NCBI GenBank assembly: GCA_026770585.1
Contig: MU646414.1
Span: 530,069 to 542,395 of the forward strand
DNA from: Baffinella frigidus
Taxonomy: Eukaryota > Cryptophyceae > Cryptomonadales > Baffinellaceae
Length of the DNA: 12,327 nt
Direction of reading: 5' to 3'
The translations under genes were made by a program, and so were the position numbers. Shown piece by piece: positions 1 through 6,111 of the stretch. How positions within the stretch are numbered: position 1 is the first letter of the stretch; every line of letters begins with the position of its first letter. The notes under the pieces were generated by a model. It made no database searches, had not been told where the DNA came from, and saw only the letters and a program-made list of their open reading frames with translations.

Positions 1-169
1 CGTCAACTTTGGAGCGAAACAGAGGTAGAGGTTAGGGGGCCAGCCGTCTGACGCCTACCGCGAAAATTTTGAAGGGCAGATGCGCGCCCTCCACGCCCCC
101 CAGGTGCGGTTTGACAGACTATTCCTAAGTTGACATGCTGGGTTCGTGGTAAACATTCGTCAACTTTGG
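1..169 (+). repeat. GTCAACTT foldback arm, two direct partial copies
   Basis: A segment at 118-169 runs from ACTATTCCTAAGTTGACATG to GTCAACTTTGG. It closely matches the arms at 2313-2366 and, inverted, 2950-3002. It can pair with itself through AAGTTGAC (127-134) and GTCAACTT (159-166). Positions 1-11 hold the tail of another copy in the same orientation, cut by the window edge. No open frame of note runs through it. I read it as a decayed end of a foldback transposon; the partner arm is not visible here. Confidence 0.7.
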
Positions 170-210
170 AGTAGGTGCCGGTCAACCCCCCCGGGGCCAA
201 CCCCGCACGT

Positions 211-278
211 TGAGGGTTTTGTGTTCAGGGGTTTGGGGCTCAGGGGTTGGGGGTGAGGGTTTCGGGGTTGGTAGTTGG
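211..278 (+). repeat. Degenerate telomere-like G-strand tract
   Basis: A run of GAGGGTTTT, TTCAGGGG, CTCAGGGG and GAGGGTTTCGGGG variants resembles heavily mutated TTTAGGG repeats read on the plus strand. It lies about 30 bp before a C-strand tract, so the two are head to head. Identity is poor and the boundaries are approximate. Confidence 0.45.
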
Positions 279-303
279 GCGTTTGCGAGCACGTGGACAG
301 GAC

Positions 304-507
304 CCAAACCCTAAACCCTAAACCCTGAACCCTACACCCTAAACCCTAAACCAGAAACCAGAAACCAGAAACCAGAAACCCTACACCCTACACCCTAAAC
401 CCTAAACCCTACACCCTACACCCTACACCCTATACCCTATACCCTAAACCCTAAACCCTAAACCCCAAACCCTAAACCCTACACCTTAAACCCTAAACCC
501 TAAACCG
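304..507 (-). repeat. Interstitial telomere-like tract (CCCTAAA)n, variant-rich
   Basis: About 200 bp with a 7-bp period. Canonical CCCTAAA units are mixed with blocks of CCCTACA, CCCTATA, CCCTGAA and a short run of CCAGAAA (about 351-378). Each variant is clustered, which suggests local amplification of mutated units rather than random decay. TTTAGGG is the telomere repeat of many algae, plants and some alveolates. The tract is internal, with unique sequence on both sides. Confidence 0.9.
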
Positions 508-568
508 CCCCAACGCCGCAGAAGCCGGAGCCAAAGGGGGAAAGGGTGCCGAGGACCCATACCGATCA

Positions 569-890
569 CGTCCGAGAAACCGCGCCTGTTCGCGGAGTTG
601 CTGACATGAACCGCCGCGCTTTTGGAGTTGCTGACATGAAACGCCGCGCTTTTAGGGGGCACAAGGCGGTTATGTCAGCGCTCACGTCCGGGAAACCGCG
701 CTTGTTCGCGGCGTCGCTGACATGAACCGGTGGCTGAGAAGTTGATCCGACGCCTGGACCACTGAGCCACGATTGCGTTGTGTGGTAAACTGGAGTTGCT
801 GACATGAACCGCCGCGGTTTTGGAGTTGCTGATATGAACCGCCGCGGTTTCAGGAGGGGGCACACGGCGCGGACGTCAGCGCTAGCGGGA
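569..890 (+). repeat. Tandem repeat with 30-bp units inside a ~116-bp unit
   Basis: A 30-bp unit starting GGAGTTGCTGACATGAACC is present twice at 594-653 and twice again at 792-851. A longer block, CGTCC-GAAACCGCGC-TGTTCGCGG-GCTGACATGAACC, occurs at 569 and again at 685, 116 bp apart. Each pair is followed by AGGGGGCACA-GGCG and an inverted match of GCTGACAT (TGTCAGCGC at 674-682, CGTCAGCGC near 873), so each unit can fold back. Open frames here exist because 30 is a multiple of three; I do not regard them as genes. Confidence 0.8.
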
Positions 891-906
891 GCACTTCGAA
901 CGATAA

Positions 907-1062
907 AGAGGATGGGGAGAAGGGTGGAGGGGGGAAGGAGGGCGAGAAGGAGGGGGTGGAGGGTGGAGGGGGGAAGGAGGGGGAGAAGGCGGGGGAGAAG
1001 GGTGGAGGGGGGAAGGAGGGGGAGAAGGCGGGGGGCGAGAAGGAGAAGGGGAAGGAGTGTCC
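907..1062 (+). repeat. 39-bp purine-rich minisatellite
   Basis: Three units of exactly 39 bp begin with GGGTGGAGGGGGGAAGGAGG at 922, 961 and 1000, with a partial fourth. The plus strand is almost pure G and A with many runs of three to six G, so it could form G-quadruplexes or an intramolecular triplex. Because 39 is divisible by three, long frames appear on both strands (Gly/Glu/Lys/Arg-rich on plus, Pro/Ser/Leu-rich on minus). These look like by-products of the repeat. Confidence 0.9.
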
Positions 1063-1125
1063 ATACATCGGGTGGAGCGCGGATAAGTCGGCACACATGC
1101 TTGACGCGCAGGTTGGTCAAGGGTT

Positions 1126-1327
1126 TAGCTCTGGACCTACCCTAACACATACCCGTCGGGGCCGGACTGATTGAGTATGTGTGGAGGGTAGGTATGCGTT
1201 GTGGTGTTTACCCTTCAGGCATACTTCCTTGCAGGGGGAAATCGGGGGCCGGCCGAAGGAGTATGTGTGGAGGGTAAGTATGTGTTACGGTAGCCTGTGT
1301 TAGGGTAGTTGGACTGTAGCTCTGGAC
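1126..1327 (+). repeat. 28-bp direct repeat pair with inverted flanks
   Basis: GAGTATGTGTGGAGGGTA followed by GTATG-GTT occurs at 1173-1200 and 1259-1286, 86 bp apart. TAGCTCTGGAC lies at both outer sides (about 1126 and 1317). CTACCCTAACACA near 1137 is matched in inverse by TGTGTTAGGGTAG near 1299. The arrangement suggests a worn foldback or duplicated segment. No coding potential is seen. Confidence 0.6.
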
Positions 1328-1448
1328 TCCTGTCCAAAGACATCATCAAGTCAATTCCTGGTACAAGTACTCCATAGAGCTATTCTGGTAGGACTTGCCC
1401 GCTCTCGGCTTGCCCAAGTGCCGACTTGGAAGTTCACTTTGTACCTGG

Positions 1449-1687
1449 AGGTTCGAAACGGTGCCACTCGAGGCTAGAAGTGTGACTATTTTAAAACAGG
1501 GTTTCTTTTACAAGTGAAGGGAAAAAAATATGTGTAGTAAATTTCACACAAATAGGGGCGTTTGGTCACGTAGCTGGGGGGATTCCCCCAGCTACGTGAC
1601 CAAGCCTGCCCGTGACTGGTACTAAATTTAACAACCCCACATTTAAAATACTCCCTCTTCCAGCCTCGAGTGGTGCGTTTCAACCCC
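1449..1687. mobile_element. Foldback element with perfect 19-bp central stem
   Basis: Outer arms GTTCGAAACGGTGCCACTCG (from 1451) and the inverse ending near 1685 share the block CCACTCGAGGCT-GAAG and continue with TATTTTAAA. In the centre, 1562-1580 (TTGGTCACGTAGCTGGGGG) is perfectly complementary to 1585-1603 with a GATT loop. The left arm carries GTGTAGTAAATTTC (1538-1551), a motif shared with other foldbacks in the window. No transposase or target duplication was identified. It is probably a non-autonomous DNA transposon or a hairpin-forming repeat. Confidence 0.75.
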
Positions 1688-1716
1688 GTTTGAAGTCGTC
1701 AAGTCGGCAATTCGTC

Positions 1717-1849
1717 AAACCCTCAACCCTAAACCCTGACCCCTAAACCCTAAACCCCAAACCGTACACTCTAGACCCTAAACCCTAAACCCTAACCCCT
1801 AAACCCTAAACCCTAAGCCCTAAACCATGAACCATAAACCCCAAACCCT
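1717..1849 (-). repeat. Interstitial telomere-like tract (CCCTAAA)n, degenerate
   Basis: About 130 bp of CCCTAAA units with variants CCCCTAA, CCCTCAA, CCATGAA, CCCTAAG and one insertion (CCGTACACTCTAGA). It lies between two foldback elements (ending near 1687 and starting near 1926). It has the same orientation as the tract at 304-507 but different variants. Confidence 0.9.
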
Positions 1850-1881
1850 GGACCAGGTACTGTGGGATGCCACGATGGCCC

Positions 1882-1922
1882 GGTCGATCTCCAATGCTCT
1901 GGGCGACACTTCAGGTGTGACC
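1882..1922 (+). repeat. Short dispersed repeat GGTCGATCTCC...GGTGTGACC
   Basis: This 41-bp segment matches the reverse complement of 5739-5778 (GGTCGATCTCCAACGCTCTG and on to GGTATGACC). It also matches a third copy split by a palindromic element at 2140-2155 and 2252-2275. It seems to be a small independent repeat lying beside foldbacks in each case. Confidence 0.6.
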
Positions 1923-1925
1923 TTG

Positions 1926-2059
1926 TCCGGGGAAACCTATTTTTCTTTAGTTTGATGGCAAGGAAAATTACTACACGACTGCTTTAATATCACTAATAAG
2001 AACGAACCGTGTAGTAATTTTCGTTGACCTCAAACTAAAGAAAAATAGGTTTCCCCGGA
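1926..2059. mobile_element. Foldback element with 52-bp arms
   Basis: Left arm 1926-1977 and right arm 2008-2059 are inverse copies with only a few mismatches, separated by a 30-nt spacer. Arms start TCCGGGGAAACCTATTTTTC and end at the loop side with GAAAATTACTACACG. A transcript would fold into a long, nearly perfect hairpin. The loop-side motif AAAATTACTACAC also occurs in the foldbacks at 2401, 7187 and the insertion at 11483. No target duplication could be fixed. Confidence 0.85.
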
Positions 2060-2155
2060 TAAGACCCCCCTCTGGAAAATTGTTTAGGGGTTAGGTTGGA
2101 GGGGGTTGGAAAGCATCCGGCAGTGCAGGGATACCCGTTGATCGATCTCCCAACG

Positions 2156-2251
2156 AGGCCTACGGGGTTGCCTAGGACCTTCTACCGTAGGCCGGGACTT
2201 TTTGGTCCTAGGATCGCTAGGAGGTCCTAGGCAATGCCGTATGCCTAACTA
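2156..2251. mobile_element. Partial member of the 156-bp palindromic MITE family
   Basis: It aligns with the inner part of the elements at 3075 and 8904: GGCCTACGG-GTTGCCTAGGACC, ACTTTTTGGTCCTAGGATC, then AGGTCCTAGGCAATGCCGTA and CCTAACTAC. The outer arms (GGCTAACGGCCTGAAAA) are absent, and the block CCTCGGCCTACGG is missing after GGATC. It interrupts the short repeat seen intact at 1882-1922. At the junction ACCTGAG/CTCAGGT (2251-2270) forms a 7-bp hairpin. Confidence 0.7.
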
Positions 2252-2400
2252 CCTGAGTGGCACCTCAGGTATGACCCCCATTCCTAGCTCCGACTCACTC
2301 GGGTTGACTGCCTGACTATTCTTAAGTCGACATGTTGGGTGTGCGGTACAAATCTGTCAACTTTGGCGCGGACTAAAGCCTGGGGGAAGCAGATTTAATC

Positions 2401-2562
2401 CCGCCAGGTATTTGATTTAAATGCTTTGGAGTTCCCCGAATCAACGAAATTTACTACACAATTGGCCAAATCAGTCGTGTCCAGCCCTGGACGTGACCAA
2501 TTGTGTGGTAAATTTCATGTATTCGGGGAACTCCCACCCATTTAAAACAAATACCTGGCCGG
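2401..2562. mobile_element. Foldback element with ~66-bp arms
   Basis: Left arm 2401-2466 and right arm 2496-2562 pair along most of their length: CCAGGTATTTG-TTTAAATG, GAGTTCCCCGAAT and GAAATTTAC-ACACAATTGG. The centre carries GGACGTGACCAA, the inverse of the TTGGTCACGT seen in the foldback at 1449. It lies inside the nested structure 2313-3002. Confidence 0.85.
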
Positions 2563-2606
2563 ATGAGATTGGTGAGCCCACATAGACTGACACAGAGCTA
2601 GCATTC

Positions 2607-2898
2607 GTTTCCTCTCTCGCGTCCCGTATTGTAGAAATGGGCTCCGCGCGGATTTCTAAAACGTGAGGTGAGGAGGTCAGGAACGTCTTTTTGAGAAAAA
2701 ATCGTCGAAAATGAACTTTTGTGCTATCTTGAGGGTGGTTGATTCTATTTTAGGCATCTTGCCCATGCCTAAGATAGCATAAAAGTTCGTTTTCGACGTT
2801 TTTTTCTCGAAAAGACGTTTTTCCTGACCTGACCTTGAATCCGCGCGGAGCCCATTTCTACAATAAATCCAAAATCTGTTGAGGTGACGCGAGGAAAT
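2607..2898. mobile_element. Long foldback element, ~290 bp
   Basis: A perfect 28-bp inverse pair at 2627-2654 and 2838-2865 contains TAGAAATGGGCTCCGCGCGG. Further inward, 2674-2730 pairs with 2771-2830 (AGGTCAGGAA, ACGTCTTTT, GAGAAAAAA, CGTCGAAAA, GCTATCTT) with a few mismatches. Outer ends resemble TTTCCTC-CGCGTC. The loop is about 40 nt. Minus-strand frames over it read through the hairpin and are not credible genes. Confidence 0.85.
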
Positions 2899-3026
2899 CC
2901 CCTGAGCCCTACCTTGCAATGTGATTGCCAGACCAGGCTCTTTCCCCCTCCAAAGTTGACGGATGCGTACCGCACACCCAGCGTGTCAACTTACGAATAG
3001 TCCGCCAACCCATCTAAGCCAGAGCG

Positions 3027-3068
3027 AATGGGCCAGGTGGCGCGGGGCGAAAGCCGCGGTGGTGCATG
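3027..3068 (+). repeat. Satellite module CCAGGTGGCGCGGGG...GGTGCATGT
   Basis: Related GC-rich modules (CAGGTGGCGCGGGGGGCAAG, then GCGCGG-TGGTGGTGCATGT) occur at about 3311, 3515 and 4090, with shorter forms at 3693 and 4335. This copy is broken by a 156-bp MITE directly after GGTGCATGTT. It belongs to the dispersed or tandem family that dominates 3027-4910. Confidence 0.7.
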
Positions 3069-3074
3069 TTTATA

Positions 3075-3230
3075 GGCTAACGGCCTGAAAATGGGGTAGT
3101 TAGGCCTACGGGATTGCCTAGGACCTTCTACCGTAGGCCGAGACTTTTTGGTCCTAGGATCCCTCGGACTACGGTAGGAGGTCCTAGGCAATGCCGTATG
3201 CCCAACTACCCCATTTTCAGGCCGTTAGCC
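3075..3230. mobile_element. 156-bp palindromic MITE, complete copy
   Basis: The 156-bp element is flanked by TA at 3073-3074 and 3231-3232. Terminal inverted repeats begin GGCTAACGGCCTGAAAATGG and continue almost to the centre (GGTAGTTAGGCCTACGG, TTGCCTAGGACC, CTACCGTAGGCCGAG). The centre holds ACTTTTTGGTCCTAGGATC. TA flanks and terminal inverted repeats are typical of Tc1/mariner-type MITEs; the assignment is inference. Because it is a palindrome, both strands carry almost the same open frame, which yields similar predicted peptides wherever a copy lies. Confidence 0.85.
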
Positions 3231-3397
3231 TATGAATGTCTGGCGATTCCTCTCAGGGCATTGGAGCCGTTCGCCCAATTTCTCAAGAAAAGGCTCCAAT
3301 TCCCCATACCTGCGTCAGGTGGCGCGGGGGGCAAGGCGCGGTTGGTGGTGCATGTCTGCTTTATTTCGTACTTTTAGGGTCTAAAATCCCGGGATTC

Positions 3398-3454
3398 GCC
3401 AGTAGATGGACGCGTTGCCAGTAGATGGACGCGTTGCCAGTAGATGAACGCGTT
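3398..3454 (+). repeat. 19-bp tandem repeat, three units
   Basis: The unit GCCAGTAGATGGACGCGTT is repeated at 3398, 3417 and 3436 (the third has one change). It is followed by GCGAAAT-GAATC. A single diverged unit with the same right flank lies at 3991-4020 (TTGACGCGCTGCGAAATG). Both are preceded by TTTCGTACTT-TAGGGTCTAA, so the array is a local expansion inside a larger duplicated segment. Confidence 0.85.
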
Positions 3455-3548
3455 GCGAAATAGAATCTACATTTATTACGCGATGACTTTCACTGACCAC
3501 CAAGTGGCACGGGGCAGGTGGCGCGGGGGGCAAGGCGCGGCTGGTGGT

Positions 3549-3698
3549 TTATCTCAGAAAACGGATTCTAAAATCCGTTTTCTTAAGTCAATTCCCCTTC
3601 AAATATGTCAACTTATGCGTAGAGAAAAGAATAAGTTGACGGATTTGTATGGGAAATGACTTAAGAAAACGGATTTTAGAATCCCTTTTCTGAGATAA
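3549..3698. mobile_element. 150-bp foldback MITE inserted in the satellite
   Basis: Ends are TTATCTCAGAAAA and its inverse. Arms 3549-3616 and 3631-3698 pair through GATTCTAAAATCCGTTTTC, TTAAGTCA and GTCAACTTAT. Each arm is itself a hairpin (AAAACGGATT and AATCCGTTTT). It interrupts the satellite module normally reading GGTTGGTGGTGCATGTG: left flank GGCTGGTGG, right flank TGGTGCATG. This fits a 3-bp TGG duplication, though TA or TTA at the element ends is also possible. Confidence 0.85.
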
Positions 3699-3844
3699 TG
3701 GTGCATGTGTGCGGGAGGACCTTTAGGTTGTTAGCACTCAATTCGAGCCCTCTCTGGTTGCCTTAAGCTTATGGTCCGACGTCATAAGTTCAATAAAGTC
3801 TCTATTCATTGTGCGGGAAGTTCTACTGCGAGAAGCGCCTTGCC

Positions 3845-3952
3845 TTTTGGCTTGACGTTGGAGCCATTTCGTTTTGGCTTGACGTTGGAGCCATTTCGTT
3901 TTGGCTTGACGTTGGAGCTATTTCGTTTTGGCTTGACGTTGGAGCCATTTCG
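3845..3952 (+). repeat. 27-bp tandem repeat, four units
   Basis: The unit TTTTGGCTTGACGTTGGAGC + CATTTCG starts at 3845, 3872, 3899 and 3926 with one substitution (third unit). In one plus frame it reads FGLTLEPFR four times because 27 is a multiple of nine codons. The surrounding frame is short and has no other coding signal, so I treat it as a minisatellite. Confidence 0.9.
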
Positions 3953-4366
3953 TACTTGTAGGGTCTAAAACAGCAGTGTACCGAAACCTCTGTCAGATTG
4001 ACGCGCTGCGAAATGTAATCCAGTAATCTAGTTATAATATATATTTATGGTAGTCTATTCATGAACAGATTTGAATAGCTCTTTTTCGGCCAGGTGGCGC
4101 GGGGGGCAAGGCGCGGTTGGTGGTGCATGTGTGCGGGAAGTTCCACTGTGAGGACCGCCGCGGGATCCCCGAGCACGTGAGTCTTTCTCCCCTTTATATT
4201 CATATAATTTAGTATATAATTTAGTAGACGCATATATACAACTAGTCTATAACGCGAGGCGTCCGTCTACAGGATTTATGGTACAAAATCTGGTGTTTTA
4301 GATACCCGTAAATGTCAGGAATGGCTCCAAGCCGTGTGGTGGTGCATGTGTGCGGGTTCCTCTTGC

Positions 4367-4454
4367 AGAGCGCTGCGCACCGAGACAAAAGTCGAGAGTG
4401 GGACGTCTCAAAGCAAAAGTGGAACCTCTGTTAACTTAAGAAGTAACAGTGGAA
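4367..4454. repeat. Left arm of a widely spaced 86-bp inverted repeat
   Basis: This segment begins AGAGCGCTGCGCACCGAGAC and includes GTTAACTTAAG and GTAACAGTGGAA. It is the inverse of 5182-5267. Over a 74-bp ungapped core I count 4 mismatches (about 95% identity). The arms are about 730 bp apart, with part of the 319-bp satellite between them. This could be the two ends of a larger element or the scar of an inversion. Confidence 0.85.
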
Positions 4455-4548
4455 AGTTCCACTACGAGGAGCGCCGTTGGATCCCCGAGCATGTGAACCC
4501 CGACCCTATATAGAGTCTATTTATCAGTCGAAGAATGTAAAAGGTATG

Positions 4549-4631
4549 TGGTGTAAAACCTGGTGTTTTACAAGGGAGATTCATGGTGTAAAACCTGGCA
4601 TTCATGGTGTAAAACCTGGTGTTTTACAAGG
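4549..4631 (+). repeat. GTGTAAAACCTGG short repeat, three copies
   Basis: GGTGTAAAACCTGG appears at about 4551, 4585 and 4607. Two copies continue with TGTTTTACAAGG, so that TGTAAAAC and GTTTTACA form an 8-bp stem with a CTGGT loop. A related sequence, GGTACAAAATCTGGTGTTTTA, lies at 4280-4300, one satellite period upstream. It is a local expansion inside the satellite unit. Confidence 0.75.
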
Positions 4632-4654
4632 CTAAATATCAAAAATGGCTCCAA

Positions 4655-4790
4655 GCACTCCACGCCAGAGTCTAAGAAGGGGTCGCCAAAAGTCAATTTC
4701 CCCTGAAGACAGTGGTTTTCAAAGGTCAAAAGCGCACTCGGATGCGCTTTTGAATGAATTTACCCCCTCCAACACTCTGGCGTGGCTGCG
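4655..4790. mobile_element. Foldback with CCACGCCAGAGT ends
   Basis: CCACGCCAGAGT (4660-4671) pairs with ACTCTGGCGTGG (4774-4785). In the centre CAAAAGCGCA (4727-4736) pairs with TGCGCTTTTG (4743-4752) over a six-base loop. It sits just after the satellite landmark ATGGCTCCAAG. The element at 8502-8633 has similar ends (CCACGCCA-AGGG), so the two may be distantly related. Confidence 0.65.
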
Positions 4791-4984
4791 AGGAGTGCCG
4801 CGGGATCCCCGAGCACGTGAACTCCGACCCTTCATATTCATATAATTTAGCATATAATTTAGTAGAATTAATACCTATATAATTAGTCTATAGTGAGTCT
4901 TTCTCCCCTTCTTGAGTACTCTCCCGCCTAGAGTTGAGTGATCCAAAAGTCTATGAGCCTCATGCAAGTCCCGACCGTTAAAGG

Positions 4985-5155
4985 AGTCCTAGCTCTGTTC
5001 CACTCGATTTGGTCTCACCCATTTGGTGAGACCAGATCGCAACGGTTCGCCAAAAGTTGACAAATCCCTTTGAAAAAGATGCCTTTTGGCGTTTTGAGTT
5101 GAATAAAAGGACGTAATCGATTTAGTTTACCAGAGTGAAACAGAGCTAGGAGTCT
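4985..5155. mobile_element. Foldback with nested GGTCTCACC hairpin
   Basis: AGTCCTAGCTCTGTTCCACTC (4985-5005) is the inverse of 5133-5155 (GAGTGAAACAGAGCTAGGAG) with small differences. Just inside the left arm TGGTCTCACC (5010-5019) pairs perfectly with GGTGAGACCA (5024-5033) over a CATT loop. CCAAAAGTTGACAAATCC (5051-5068) carries the recurrent GTCAACTT motif in inverse orientation. Confidence 0.6.
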
Positions 5156-5181
5156 GTTCCGCGAGGCGTCCATCTAAAGGA

Positions 5182-5267
5182 TTCCACCGTTACCTTAAGT
5201 TAACGGAGGTTCCACTTTTGCTTTGAGACGTTCCACTCTCGGCTTTTGTCTCGGTGGGCAGCGCTCT
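5182..5267. repeat. Right arm of the widely spaced 86-bp inverted repeat
   Basis: It is the inverse of 4367-4454, running from CCACCGTTACCTTAAG to GGGCAGCGCTCT. It is preceded by GCGAGGCGTCCATCTAAAGG (5161-5180), which also occurs directly (two changes) at 4254-4273, so direct and inverted duplications are mixed here. Confidence 0.85.
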
Positions 5268-5307
5268 TCTAGAGTGCGCATGACCTCTCGCGTCGCCCCT
5301 GCTTGCA

Positions 5308-5484
5308 CCCCCTCCGGTGTGAATTCTTTTCACACGCCGGGGAGGGACCAGACACCCGGGAAGCCCCCCGCAGGGGTCGACTGGGATTCGGGTCGTGCTT
5401 GATTAGCGCAGCAAGCCCCCCGCAGGGGCCGCCGGAGGCTTGTTAGGACCCCCCTCCGATGTGAATTCGTTTCACGCATCGGGG
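5308..5484 (+). repeat. GC-rich duplicated hairpin cluster
   Basis: Two hairpins built on CCCCCTCCG-TGTGAATTC and the inverse TTTCAC-C--CGGGG occupy 5308-5345 and 5449-5484, 142 bp apart. Between them AAGCCCCCCGCAGGGG occurs at 5361 and 5413, each able to form CCCC/GGGG stems around CGCA. The layout suggests a segmental duplication of hairpin units. Function is unknown. Bacterial-type terminators are not expected in this context. Confidence 0.65.
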
Positions 5485-5512
5485 TGCATACATGGCGGCC
5501 GTGTCGGTATTA

Positions 5513-5688
5513 TCCCTTAAGTGACCAACGGGTGCATAATCGCCCGTGGAAGCCCTAGGCAGGTCCTAGGGCCCTACGGTAGGGCGTATGAGCCTACTGA
5601 CCAACGGGTGAATAATCGCCCGTGGAAGCCCTAGGCAGGTCCTAGGGCCCTACGGTAGGGCGTATGAGCCTACTGGTCACTTAAGGGA
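5513..5688 (+). mobile_element. 101-bp MITE family member with internal duplication (176 bp)
   Basis: Flanked by TA (5511-5512, 5689-5690). Ends are TCCCTTAAGTGACCA and its inverse. The interior unit of 76 bp (5522-5597) is repeated at 5598-5673 with one difference, explaining the length of about 100 + 76. Each unit contains AGCCCTAGGCAGGTCCTAGG and CCCTACGGTAGGGCGTATGA. The variable segment ACGGGTG-ATAATCGCCCGT is self-complementary with a wobble. The near identity suggests a recent duplication. Confidence 0.9.
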
Positions 5689-5781
5689 TAGGTCGTTTGA
5701 ACCAGCTCCAATTTCCTACGGAGGAATCGTATTTATTGGGGTCATACCAGGTGTCGCTCAGAGCGTTGGAGATCGACCAAT

Positions 5782-5964
5782 GGGTACCACGCAAGAGTGG
5801 AGGGCAGAGTGCCGTGTAGGAAAAATAGCCAGATCTGGCTATTTTCAAATGTTCATAAGTCAACATTCTCCCCAGAGAAAAATCGAAATTTCGGGAAGTT
5901 GATACAAAGTCCGTGTGAACTGACTTGTTTTCCCAGGTCTGTGTTACACTCTTGCGTGGTACCC
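5782..5964. mobile_element. Foldback element with perfect 18-bp ends and a 24-bp palindrome
   Basis: GGGTACCACGCAAGAGTG at 5782-5799 is exactly inverse to 5947-5964. Inside, 5822-5845 is a perfect 24-bp palindrome centred on GCCAGATCTGGC. CGAAATTTCG at 5885-5894 is another short palindrome. At its left lies the short dispersed repeat (5739-5778). No target duplication is clear. Confidence 0.75.
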
Positions 5965-5987
5965 CTGCACTGGCGGATGGTTTCCAA

Positions 5988-6007
5988 ACCCCTAAACCCT
6001 AAACCTG
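5988..6007 (-). repeat. Short telomere-like patch
   Basis: AACCCCTAAACCCTAAACC contains about two and a half CCCTAAA units. It is the shortest of the telomere-like patches and sits 24 bp after the foldback ending at 5964. Confidence 0.6.
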
Positions 6008-6111
6008 TGTGTGTCAACCTGTTCGAGGCTGCTCAGGCTGTCTGGTTACCTTCCTAGTGCCAGTTGAAAGGGAGTCGCAACAACCCTCTTTTGTTTTCCC
6101 GTGGCAGCTGG

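Larger units (their letters stand above)
2313..3002. mobile_element. Nested composite foldback with GTCAACTT arms
   Basis: Outer arms 2313-2366 and 2950-3002 are inverse copies: TGACTATTC-TAAG-TGACA, GTGTGCGGTA and GTCAACTTTGG. They enclose two independent foldbacks (2401-2562 and 2607-2898). A related single arm lies at 118-169. The spacing and shared arms suggest one larger element into which others inserted, or arms brought together by inversion. It encodes no transposase. Confidence 0.65.
3811..4910 (+). repeat. ~319-bp satellite-like tandem array
   Basis: Landmarks recur with a period of 316-325 bp. AAGTTC-ACT-GAG-A-CGCC occurs at 3818, 4138 and 4454, with a trace near 4778. GGATCCCCGAGCACGTGA occurs at 4163, 4479 (one change) and 4803. 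ATGGCTCCAAG occurs at 4321 and 4644. The AT-rich block TATTCATATAATTTAG occurs at 4197 and 4835, two periods apart. Units are diverged and interrupted by an inverted repeat and a foldback. No gene is visible; the AT-rich TATATAATTTAG blocks could be mistaken for promoters. Confidence 0.75.

Noticed and set aside
566-1120. 184-codon minus-strand frame rich in Leu and Pro
   Set aside because: It is the antisense of the 39-bp purine minisatellite and the 30-bp repeats; unit lengths divisible by three keep it open.
804-1145. 113-codon plus-strand Gly/Arg-rich frame
   Set aside because: It is produced by the same minisatellite, and other frames are equally open across it.
1448-1465. GGTTCGAAAC resembling a tRNA T-loop
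   Set aside because: No matching acceptor, D or anticodon arms upstream; it is the end of a foldback arm.
1562-1603. Strong hairpin that could be called a transcription terminator or CRISPR-like repeat
   Set aside because: Eukaryotic context, no regular repeat-spacer series, and it is the centre of a foldback element.
3771-3968. Frame encoding FGLTLEPFR four times
   Set aside because: It is a direct result of the 27-bp minisatellite; too short and without other signals.
4197-4227. TATATAATTTAG block as a promoter TATA box
   Set aside because: It recurs as part of the 319-bp satellite unit, and no gene follows.
5308-5484. GC-rich hairpins as a replication origin or riboswitch
   Set aside because: Only duplicated simple hairpins are seen; no conserved origin or aptamer features.
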